From Chitiniphilus purpureus (lineage in GTDB: Bacteria; Pseudomonadota; Gammaproteobacteria; Burkholderiales; Chitinibacteraceae): 64,000 nt of DNA. This document shows positions 8,479-16,265 of this stretch, piece by piece. Each line of letters begins with the position of its first letter. Position 1 is the first letter of the stretch. The position numbers and the translations under genes were made by a program. The notes beneath the pieces were generated by a model. The model saw only the letters and a program-made list of their open reading frames with translations. It had not been told where the DNA came from and did not search any database. The stretch lies in contig NZ_CP106753.1 in the NCBI RefSeq assembly GCF_025642115.1, positions 2,131,501 to 2,195,500 on the forward strand, written 5' to 3'.

Positions 8479-10797
8479 ATGCCGGAAAAGCTGCAGAATC
8501 GTTTCGAGATCGTCCGCACGTTGGGCCAGGGCGCCCAGGGCAAGGTATTCCTCGCGCGCGACCTCAAGCTGGGCCGTCAGGTGGCGCTCAAGGCGCTGCG
8601 CCGCGACGCGGGCGGGGCGCTGGCCGAAGTCCAGATGGTCAGCCGTCTGCAGCATCCCAACGTCGTGACGCTGTACGACGCCTTCGAGGCGCAGGAGCAA
8701 TCCTGGCTGGTGTTCGAATACGTGGAAGGCGAGACGCTCGCCGCGCGGCTCAAGCGTGAGGGGCCGCTGTCCGCCGTGCAGGCGGTGGATCTGATCTGCG
8801 GCGTGTTGCTGGGGCTGGCAGCTGCGCATGCACAGGGCGTGATCCATCGTGATATCAAGCCGCACAACGTGATCGTCGATGCCGCCGGCCGGCCGCGCAT
8901 CATGGATTTCGGCATTGCCGCGCTGCGCGGTGCGGTGGCCGGCATGGCCGGCACCGCCAGCTATATGGCCCCCGAGCGGCTGAAGGACCTGCCCGCCGAT
9001 GCCCAGGCCGATCTTTTTGCGGTGGGGATGACGCTCTACCAGTTGCTGACCGGTCGCACCGCGGCCGAGGGCGAATCGGTGCTGGCCATCCTGTACCGCA
9101 TCGCCAACGAGCCGTTCACCCCACCGTCCACGCTGCGCCCGGGCATCGACGAGAAGCTCGACCATCTGGTGATGGTGGCACTGTTCAAGTCGCCCGAGGA
9201 GCGCTATGCCGACGCCGAGGCGATGCTCGAAGCGCTGCGCGGCTGGCAAGGTGCCCAGGACGGTGGCGCCGCACTGGACGGGGGCGGGCAGAGCACGCTG
9301 GAATTCCTGCTGCGGCGCATGCGCCATACCGCCGATTTCCCTGCGTTGTCCCAGGCGATCAGCGCCATCAACAAGATCAGCGGCGATGAGACCGAGCGGC
9401 TGCAGGTGCTCGCCGATGTGATCCTCAAGGACTTCTCGCTGACCAACAAGCTGTTGCGCATCGTCAACTCGGCCACCTACAGCCAGTTCGGCGGCACCAT
9501 CAGCACTGTGTCGCGCGCCATCGTGATCCTGGGTTTCGACGCCATCCGCAATCTGGCGATCACGCTGCTGCTGTTCGAGCACATGCACAACAAGGCGCAG
9601 GCGCTCACACTGCGCGACAGCGTGCTGCGCGCCTTCTTCTGCGGCCTGCTGTGCCGCGCCATCGGGCGCCGGCTGGGTACGCGCGATGTGGAGGAAGCGC
9701 TGATCTGCGGCATGTTCCATCATCTGGGCAGGCTGCTGACGCTGTACTACTTCCATGAAGAGGGCCAGGAAGTGGCCAAGCGCATGGAAGGCGGGATGAG
9801 CGAGGAGGCTGCAGCCACCGTGGTGCTGGGTCTCACCTACGGCGAGCTGGGGATCGGCGTGGCCCAGCACTGGAGCTTTCCGGACCGGATCATCAACAGC
9901 ATGCGTCCGCTGCCGCCCGGCGCCTTGCGCGAACCGCAGAACAATCTGGAACGCCTGCGCCAGTACGCCAACCTGGGCAACGACCTGCAGCGCGTGATCG
10001 GCGCAGGCGCCACTGAAGCGGCCCGCATCCAGGCCGGCGCGCTGGAACGCTACGGCAGGCCGCTTGGACTGGAATCGCGGGATATCCACGAGCTGTTGAA
10101 GGAAACCACCGACCACTTCATCGGCTACCTCGGTGCGATCGGCGTGGACCAGGGCGGCAGCGAATTCATGCGGCAACTGCGCGGCCTGCGTGGCGGTACG
10201 CAGGTGGCGGGCGGGACGGCAGGCGAGGACGTCCTGGCCGAGACCGTGCTGGAGGCCACGCTCGAAACCGGCACCCGTTCCACGGCCGTGTTGTCGGCCG
10301 GGGTGCAGGACATCGCCAACACCCTGGTGGGCGACTTCAAGCTCAACGACCTCTTGCGGATGATCCTGGAGACCATGTACCGCGGCATCGGCTTCGAGCG
10401 GGTGGTGCTTGCCACACGCGATCTGAAGCAACCGCTGATCCAAGGCCGCTTCGGCTTCGGCACCGACATCAATGCACTGCTGCCGTCATTCCGGATCGAG
10501 GTCGGCCCGGTCGAGGACGTCTTCCAGGTGGCGCTTGCCCGCAATGCCGACATCCTGATCGAGGACATCGACACCGACAACATCCGTGACCGCGTGCCTG
10601 CCTGGTACCGCAAGCTGGTGCCGGCCCGGACCTTCATCGTGTTCCCGCTGCGGCTGGACAAACGTCTGATCGGCTGCTTCTACGGCGACCGCGGCGCCGC
10701 GCACAGCCTGAAGATCGCCAACGACGAACTCAACCTGCTCAAGACCTTGCGTAACCAGGCGTTGCTGGCGATCCGCACCAAGCAGGTGGGCGGTTGA
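8479..10797 (+). CDS. Ser/Thr protein kinase-HDOD-GAF signalling protein
   Basis: A 772-residue cytosolic protein with three parts. Residues 8-260 are a Hanks-type kinase with all key features: Gly loop LGQGAQGKVF (15-24), Lys38 in VALKAL, catalytic HRDIKPHN (123-130), DFG at 143-145 and APE at 164-166. Residues about 275-480 are an HDOD domain, a metal-dependent phosphohydrolase-like signalling fold; it includes ILKDFSLTNKLLRIVNSA and GMFHHLG. Residues about 610-770 resemble a GAF domain. HDOD and GAF are common together, but a kinase ahead of them is less so. There is no transmembrane segment, unlike many PknB-type kinases. The ATG at 8479 has AAGGAGG eight bases upstream. It stands alone behind the cysS terminator. 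Confidence 0.88.
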   Translation: MPEKLQNRFEIVRTLGQGAQGKVFLARDLKLGRQVALKALRRDAGGALAEVQMVSRLQHPNVVTLYDAFEAQEQSWLVFEYVEGETLAARLKREGPLSAVQAVDLICGVLLGLAAAHAQGVIHRDIKPHNVIVDAAGRPRIMDFGIAALRGAVAGMAGTASYMAPERLKDLPADAQADLFAVGMTLYQLLTGRTAAEGESVLAILYRIANEPFTPPSTLRPGIDEKLDHLVMVALFKSPEERYADAEAMLEALRGWQGAQDGGAALDGGGQSTLEFLLRRMRHTADFPALSQAISAINKISGDETERLQVLADVILKDFSLTNKLLRIVNSATYSQFGGTISTVSRAIVILGFDAIRNLAITLLLFEHMHNKAQALTLRDSVLRAFFCGLLCRAIGRRLGTRDVEEALICGMFHHLGRLLTLYYFHEEGQEVAKRMEGGMSEEAAATVVLGLTYGELGIGVAQHWSFPDRIINSMRPLPPGALREPQNNLERLRQYANLGNDLQRVIGAGATEAARIQAGALERYGRPLGLESRDIHELLKETTDHFIGYLGAIGVDQGGSEFMRQLRGLRGGTQVAGGTAGEDVLAETVLEATLETGTRSTAVLSAGVQDIANTLVGDFKLNDLLRMILETMYRGIGFERVVLATRDLKQPLIQGRFGFGTDINALLPSFRIEVGPVEDVFQVALARNADILIEDIDTDNIRDRVPAWYRKLVPARTFIVFPLRLDKRLIGCFYGDRGAAHSLKIANDELNLLKTLRNQALLAIRTKQVGG

Positions 10798-11019
10798 TTG
10801 CCACGGTCCGGCCCGGGAGCCCGCCGGACTCACCGTCGCCGTCGCGGTATCCGATTCGGGGTAGGGCAGGCTTGTAGGGGCGGTGCGATGGCCGGTGACG
10901 AAGCCCTCTGCCGCCTGGATCAAGCACGGGTGCCAAGCACCGTGGGCAGCATCGTGTTCGCAATCGACACGGGGCGAGCTCGCCGATACAGTTACCCCTG
11001 CCTTGCAATGACAGCGGAT

Positions 11020-13164
11020 TCACCATGCCGATACGCATCTTGCCGGTATAGGCGTTCTGCACTGCTCGGCATCAACCCTGATATTGCAGGCACTGTTTCC
11101 AGCATAGCTATTCGCGTACCGTACAAATCGGTCAGGACTGCCGGCAGGTGCGTTCGCGTTGAAGTAGGTGTCGATTCCGTTCCAACAAGATCCCCAATAG
11201 GACAGGGTGCCTGGAAGGCCGTTCATCAGAATGCCATTGGAGAAATTGGTGATCTGGTTGCCATAGATCCAGCTGTTGCTCGTATTGTTTATATGGACAC
11301 CGCTAAAACCTTTCTCGCCACTTCCAAGAGTGCCGACTTTATTGAAGCCGATGTAGCCCCAATTGACCCGGTATAGAGAAATGCCGATGGAGTCCGGCTG
11401 CGGGTTGACATAGATCCTGTTGTCGCGGACTGTCGGGTTGTCAATGTATCCCAGATAGTTCTCGGTGCTGCTGTACCATCTGGAGGCTTCGTCGAAATAA
11501 TACTGTTTGAGTTCGTTATGGTCGTTGTCTCCCCTCAGTCGACCGGATGACAAAGGCACGCCTTGCAGGAAGAATGTGGACGCAAAATCAGTATCGCTAA
11601 GGGTCACGTACTGACTGCCGTCGGTCAGGAATCCCGTTTTATAGCCAGCTACATAATTCTCATAGAACTGGACATCGGTGGAGTACGGAACGTGCCCGTC
11701 CACGCTCAATCCGAACCGGCCGGAGTTTCTCTCTTCATTCATTGCTCTCATCACGATGTTGTGGTGTACCCGTGTAGAGCCGCCAACGATGTTGATGCCC
11801 GATTTGACGTTGCAAAGAGAATTGTTATGGATATGTGATGGAAAGCTCCTGTTTCCAACAAATTCGTGGGGTTTGGCAGGGCAGTAATTCTCCTGGGCGA
11901 AGGAGCAGCCCGGTTTTTTCGTCTTGACGATGCAATATTGCGCAACGCCGGTAGCGTCAATGTCCAGATCTCTCGAATCACATTGTTCTCCGTTCTGCTT
12001 GCGGCGAATGTCTACCCTCAAGCAGGAATTTGCCACGCAATCGCTGTCACGCTTTTCCACTGCGGTGTTCCAGCCATAGTTTATGCCGGTACCTACATCG
12101 GAGATACGGGTTCTGACGACGTGGACGGGTGGGTCACTGCTCCTCGATTCTGCAACCAGCACTCCAAACTCTGCATAAAGCTGCCCAAGCTCGGGTCTTG
12201 ACGTAGCGATTGGCGGTGTCTGATCAAGTGTGATGATCGAAGCCAGTCCGAAAGCAGCGTCGGGACAGCTGGAACTGGTGTAGCCTGCACCTACGATGTC
12301 CACGTCAGCCAATGTCGCCCCACCGATTCCTTGAGTCAGACTCTGGAGGTTGTTTGCTATCACCACCACGGCATCAAGTGTTGTTGCCGCCTGCAGGACG
12401 GTCCTATGGTTTCTATTGCTGGACCCTGTCAATTGAATTCCTGACGGGATCTGAATGCCGACCCCGAATGAGTTGATTGGCCAAGCGGCGTTCAACTTGT
12501 TTTGTTGGGTGATGGAAATGACGCCTGCTTCAAGTGCCACACGAGGGTGATTGTTGCTTTTGGCCCAGCCTATCGCTTGCTGATACCAGCTACCATTCAA
12601 TTGGCTGGTGATCGGCGTCTGGCAAACCCTGTTTGTGGAGCGGCATACTTTCCCGGTGTCATTTGCGCTGCAAAAAGAATTGACAATGGATCCGCCTGAT
12701 CCGGTTACAACGGCACACATCGCATTGTTGATGGAGATAGTTGCTTCATCGGCTTTGCGGGCTATTTCTTTTATCTCTACAATATTACCCGCATTCTTGC
12801 GTACACCCAGCGCATAAATGGAATAGGTGCTTGAAGGCAAGTTGGCAGAATTTGCTGTTGCGCGAAGATCATGAACTATTGAATGGCTTGGATTTCCACC
12901 ACATGCCGCTGCAACGCCAGGGTCATTGCTGATATTGGCGGGGGCCAGTGCCAGAAAAGTGCTTGATTTTCCGCCGGGCGCATCTGCATAGATATCGAGC
13001 TCGATCATTTCGGAAGGCAGTGTGGGATCACACGCCCAGCCGTGAAGAATGCCATCGGTGACACGAAACCACCCGTGGATGGCTGCCTGAGCCGGAGCCC
13101 CGCCTAAGGCAATCAAATAGAGGGTGATACACAGCAGCATTTTTGATCGATTCGGCCAGTTCAT
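11020..13164 (-). CDS. Secreted protein with probable right-handed beta-helix
   Basis: A 714-residue exported protein with a Sec signal peptide (positive start, hydrophobic CITLYLIALGGA, cleavage near AQA-A at residues 26-28). Residues 28-115 form a small module with HGWFRVTDGILHGWACDP and IYADAPGG, seen at the start of various secreted bacterial proteins. The rest is rich in Asn, Gly, Ser and beta-branched residues (RVHHNIVMR, NPTVRDNRIYVN, SWIYGNQITNFSNGI), the pattern of pectate-lyase-like beta-helices. I cannot assign a substrate. The start at 13164 has AGAGGA seven bases upstream. The DNA is clearly more A/T-rich than the flanks, which suggests transfer. Confidence 0.75.
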   Translation of the reverse strand: MNWPNRSKMLLCITLYLIALGGAPAQAAIHGWFRVTDGILHGWACDPTLPSEMIELDIYADAPGGKSSTFLALAPANISNDPGVAAACGGNPSHSIVHDLRATANSANLPSSTYSIYALGVRKNAGNIVEIKEIARKADEATISINNAMCAVVTGSGGSIVNSFCSANDTGKVCRSTNRVCQTPITSQLNGSWYQQAIGWAKSNNHPRVALEAGVISITQQNKLNAAWPINSFGVGIQIPSGIQLTGSSNRNHRTVLQAATTLDAVVVIANNLQSLTQGIGGATLADVDIVGAGYTSSSCPDAAFGLASIITLDQTPPIATSRPELGQLYAEFGVLVAESRSSDPPVHVVRTRISDVGTGINYGWNTAVEKRDSDCVANSCLRVDIRRKQNGEQCDSRDLDIDATGVAQYCIVKTKKPGCSFAQENYCPAKPHEFVGNRSFPSHIHNNSLCNVKSGINIVGGSTRVHHNIVMRAMNEERNSGRFGLSVDGHVPYSTDVQFYENYVAGYKTGFLTDGSQYVTLSDTDFASTFFLQGVPLSSGRLRGDNDHNELKQYYFDEASRWYSSTENYLGYIDNPTVRDNRIYVNPQPDSIGISLYRVNWGYIGFNKVGTLGSGEKGFSGVHINNTSNSWIYGNQITNFSNGILMNGLPGTLSYWGSCWNGIDTYFNANAPAGSPDRFVRYANSYAGNSACNIRVDAEQCRTPIPARCVSAW

Positions 13165-13350
13165 TTTTTCCTCTTTGTGAGGGGGTCGGTCAGGAGTTGA
13201 TTGGGAGCTTTCAATCGAGGTGGTTTGTATCAGGCGGATATGATTCCGGTTCTTAAGGGGGATGTTGATTTGATGAAATATGGTGTCGGGGTTGTTCGTG
13301 ATGAATGGATTGAAATGGATGATGGGCTGTTACAAGAAAAACGGAATACA

Positions 13351-13358
13351 TCCTGACA
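13351..13358 (+). repeat. Left 8-bp target site duplication (TCCTGACA)
   Basis: TCCTGACA abuts the left terminal inverted repeat at 13359. The identical octamer abuts the outermost right repeat at 15271-15278. IS1595-family elements make 8-bp duplications. Confidence 0.88.
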
Positions 13359-13380
13359 CCTGATTATGTCTCTTGTTCAC
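13359..13380 (+). repeat. Terminal inverted repeat, left end of the IS
   Basis: Begins CCTGATTATGTCTCTTG and matches the right repeat at 14373-14394 at 20 of 22 positions. Confidence 0.9.
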
Positions 13381-14321
13381 CATCGAGTCGGATGTTCCCA
13401 TGCGGACAAGGCTTTGCGGCGACCAGCGCAATCAGCAGGCGCGGAATCATCCCCCGCAGATCACTGCGTCGGTTGAATCGGTACTGCGCATCCGCCAGAT
13501 AGCGGGCGGCGTACTTGGCAAACTTGAACGCATGGTGGGTACCGCTCAGGGCAGTCTTCAGATTGCCCAGCAACACGTTCAGCCAGCGAAACGCATCGAC
13601 TTCCGTGCCCGCCTTGCCCTTGGGCGCGATGACAACTTGATGGGCAAACCCCAGTTGCCGCACGACTTCAAAGCCAATCAACCCATCCGAGGTGATGGTG
13701 CTACCAGGCGCCAAAGCGCTGGCGGCCCACGGCCGCAGCGCGGCAAAGGAAAAGCCGGACACCGGATCAAACCGCACCCGCTGCGGTCGGCCCTCCCTCA
13801 TCTGGACCGCGGCGACAAAAGCGATCTTGTTCTCCGAACCCCGACCGGCTTTGCCGCCGGTCCGTTCTCCGCCCAGATAGGCATCATCGATCCGCACATC
13901 ACCGCCCAAGGGCTTGGCTGCCTCGCGCTGCTGCATGGCATCCATCAGCTTGTGCTTGAGCAACCATGCCGCTCTCCAGGAAATGTCCAGTTGGCGCATC
14001 AGCGCCAGCGCAGCGATATTGGTCTTCGACTGAGTGACCAGATAGATCGCCAGGAACCACTTGGTCAACGGCAACTGGCTCTGATGCATCATGGTGCCCG
14101 CAGTCAGGCTGGTCTGACGTGCGCAGCCCGCGCAACGCCAGTAACGTGTTTTGCCCCGCAGAAACTCGGTGGCCTTGGACCCTTGGCACGACGGGCAGCG
14201 GAAGCCCGCGGGCCAGCGCGCCTTGAACAAGGCTGCCTCACATTGAGGCCTCGGTACCATACTTTGCCATGAAGGCCGCCAACGACATGCTGCGTTGCAT
14301 CTGAATCGGGTTGATGGCCAT
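13364..14321 (-). pseudogene. IS1595-family (ISXO2-like) transposase with an N-terminal frameshift
   Basis: The main frame (13364 to about 14252) encodes an N-terminal zinc ribbon (CPSC, then CAGC), then a DDE-type core: RIDDAYLGGERTGGKAGRGS, TITSDGLIGF, and the end KYAARYLADAQYRFNRRSD, all typical of ISXO2-like transposases. The natural start is in another frame. An ATG at 14321 opens a 27-codon reading (MAINPIQMQRSMSLAAFMAK, then YGTEA) that stops at 14238-14240. Family members read YGTEAQCEAAL across this point, so one extra base near 14246-14250 explains the break. The frame-restoring alternative is a programmed shift, but I see no clear slippery run. The 5' part of the longer open frame upstream is not family-like. 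Confidence 0.85.
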
Positions 14322-14372
14322 GGCTGTGCCCTAGAAGGTGAACGTTCGTTCACTATGCACCAAGGGGGCGGC

Positions 14373-14394
14373 GTGAGCAAGAGGCATAATCAGG
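14373..14394 (-). repeat. Terminal inverted repeat, right end of the IS
   Basis: Reverse complement begins CCTGATTATGCCTCTTG. It differs from the left repeat at two positions. Confidence 0.9.
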
Positions 14395-14532
14395 CTTACT
14401 TTTTTGAAACCGTATCTGCGGAAGATCAATGGGCTACGCAGGGTCGGCGTCTGAAAATCGAGGTTTCTGGAAGCCCCCTCAATGAAGAGTTCAACTTCTT
14501 CTGCGGGTTGGAGAGTTGTGCCGGGAAATGAT

Positions 14533-14859
14533 TTATCCCATTTTCATTTTTAACAGATAGAGTGAAAAGAAGAAAAGCAAAGCAACAATGGGTAGACTAG
14601 AAAATCCGACCAATACGGATACCAAGTTGCGGCTCTTCTTGTATGGCCAAAACAAACGAATCGCACAGGTAATTACTGGCAATACCCACAGCACGAGATA
14701 TTTTTTTAGGAAAAAATATGACAACAGGGGGATGTCATCTCCAAAGCCAAAAAAAAGAGCATTGAGGCCTGGCGCAGCCAGCATGGGGATAAGCGCTGCC
14801 AACACAGCACAAGCCAAGCCAGAAATAAACAACAATGTATCTCGTGTATTTGCTTGCAT
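14533..14859 (-). CDS. Small hydrophobic membrane protein, passenger of the IS1595-type element
   Basis: A 108-residue protein of unknown function with three or four predicted membrane helices (LFISGLACAVLAALIPMLA; YLVLWVLPVITCAIRLFW; LPIVALLFFFSLYLL) and a short basic loop PYKKSRN. The start at 14859 has AAGGGA about six bases upstream. The gene is A/T-rich, unlike the chromosome around it, and sits between the IS right end and the MITE-like end, so it moved with the element. I do not recognise a family. Confidence 0.6.
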   Translation of the reverse strand: MQANTRDTLLFISGLACAVLAALIPMLAAPGLNALFFGFGDDIPLLSYFFLKKYLVLWVLPVITCAIRLFWPYKKSRNLVSVLVGFSSLPIVALLFFFSLYLLKMKMG

Positions 14860-15120
14860 TTTTTCCCTTATTCCTGCATCAATTGTGATCGAAATAATTC
14901 CGGCTGGAGCCGAAAATTGCTTGAATTATTACCGGCAAGTTAATCAACCCAACATTATACGTAACGGGCACCGGAGCGTAGCAGCGGGAGCCCAAATACG
15001 CATCTTTTTAGCGCCCCGTTGACGAGCTTATCAGGAAAGGGATAACGCAACTACTTGCTCCCAAAAATGCTCGAGCGACGACCACTGTTCTGGCACATGC
15101 AGCTACCACGAAAAATGTGA

Positions 15121-15270
15121 CCTGATTATGTCGCTTGCTCACTGGCTGAGAATTAGAGCTCAACTTCCGTTATTTTTGGATGATTTTTCCGTGATCACGC
15201 GTAAAAAGCACTGCCGAAGCCAGCTTTGGCTGGCATTTCTCTCACTGGTTGAGCAAACGACATAATCAGG
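15121..15270. mobile_element. MITE-like 150-bp end module
   Basis: A 150-bp stretch with no gene, bounded by 22-bp inverted repeats (15121-15142 and 15249-15270, 20 of 22 identical to each other) of the same type as the IS ends. Inner bases also pair in part (CTGGCTGAGA against CCAGTGAGA). This is the form of a non-autonomous element that IS1595 transposase could move. Its right side carries the target duplication of the composite unit. Confidence 0.75.
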
Positions 15271-15278
15271 TCCTGACA
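15271..15278 (+). repeat. Right 8-bp target site duplication (TCCTGACA)
   Basis: Identical to 13351-13358 and directly abuts the outer right inverted repeat. Confidence 0.88.
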
Positions 15279-15651
15279 AGGACAAAACTGCGGCTGGTCT
15301 GCCTTTGGTTCGATTGCAGGCCGCGTTTGGCTTTAAAAGGGTGGGGTTGCAGCCGGTGCTGCCAACCTTCACTTTCCTTTACTTTCCTGCACTTGCATGG
15401 AACAGTATATCGTGTTGTCGCAAGAACCAAGTCCGGGCACTGGCCTGGACAAGGCGTCCTTGACGGGAAAGCGGTCTCCCATGTTTTCAAAACCATATTG
15501 GTTGTGCTCACAACAGCATGCTGATCGTGCGACCTGCGTCGCCTTCCACATCCCAACCACCGTGTTGCATCAGCGGTGAGGCCATGGCCGGGTACCGCAC
15601 GCCCGCAGCGCAGCACAACCGTGCCATCAGTTCTGGTCGTCGGCGCATGGT

Positions 15652-16241
15652 AAGCCCTACGGCCCGGGCCTGTGGCCGGCTTTCTGCATGTTGCCGCCCG
15701 ACTGGGTCTATGGCGGTTGGGCCGCCAGTGGCGAGATCGACATCATGGAGGCGGTCAATCTCAAGGCGGCAGGTGGCAACACGATCCATGGCTCGCTCCA
15801 CTACATCGGCACTTGGCCCGGCAGCACCTATATAACCTTCTCCACCGTGCCAGGCAGCATCGGCCGACAACTTCGATGACTGTGCGGTGGAATGGGAACC
15901 GGGCATGATCCGCTGGTACGTCGACGGCCGGTTCTATGGCCAGCAGACCGACTGGTACAGCTCCGCGGCCGCGTGCCCCGCACCCCGCACCGTTCAACCA
16001 GCGCCCCCATCTGCTGCTGAATGTGAAGGTCGGCAGCAATTGGCCGGGCAGCCCCGATGCCAGCACGGCGTTCCCCCAGCGTATGGCGGTGGGCTGGGTG
16101 CGGGTGTTCCAGGGCTGCGCCGGCCATGCGGCTGCGGTGCCCGGCTCAGGGACCGCACACTTGGCAGGCATGGGATGGATTGCCGGCACTGCTCTTGCGC
16201 CAGAGCGATCGATCCGTCCAACTGGATCGGGCCGGCAGTGA
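15652..16241 (+). pseudogene. Relic of a GH16 endo-beta-1,3-glucanase (laminarinase-like)
   Basis: Three frames together spell the C-terminal part of a glycoside hydrolase family 16 enzyme. Frame one, from 15652, reads KPYGPGLWPAFCMLPPDW, then the catalytic-site motif SGEIDIMEAVN and HGSLHYIGTWPG, and stops at 15877-15879. Frame two picks up with EWEPGMIRWYVDGRFYGQQ (about 15885-15970). Frame three continues with LLLNVKVGSNWPGSPDAS and RMAVGWVRVFQGC and stops at 16239-16241. Two frameshifts in 350 bp and no recognisable N-terminal half mean it is dead. The segment from 15279 to 15651 holds no gene I can support and may be its eroded 5' part. Confidence 0.85.
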
Positions 16242-16265
16242 CGTCGGCCGGCCCGGTTGCCACCG

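Larger units (their letters stand above)
13359..15270. mobile_element. IS1595-family composite element with passenger DNA and a MITE-like right end
   Basis: The unit is 1,912 bp and is bounded by identical 8-bp repeats TCCTGACA. It contains four copies of a 22-bp terminal repeat that starts CCTGATTATG: at 13359-13380 (left end of the IS), 14373-14394 (inverted, right end of the IS), 15121-15142 (left orientation) and 15249-15270 (inverted, outer right end). The inner IS has a frameshifted transposase. Between it and the 150-bp MITE-like end lies 726 bp of A/T-rich DNA with a small membrane-protein gene. The flanks of the inner ends do not match each other, so the whole unit appears to have moved in one event. 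Confidence 0.85.

Noticed and set aside
14395..15120. Target duplications around the inner IS and around the MITE separately
   Set aside because: CTTACTTT after the inner right end and AAATGTGA before the MITE do not match each other or the outer octamer, so separate simple insertions are not supported.
16228..16255. CGGGCCGGC/GCCGGCCCG hairpin between the glucanase relic and the dikinase gene as a terminator
   Set aside because: No T-tract on either strand and a 10-base loop; GC-rich hairpins are frequent by chance here.
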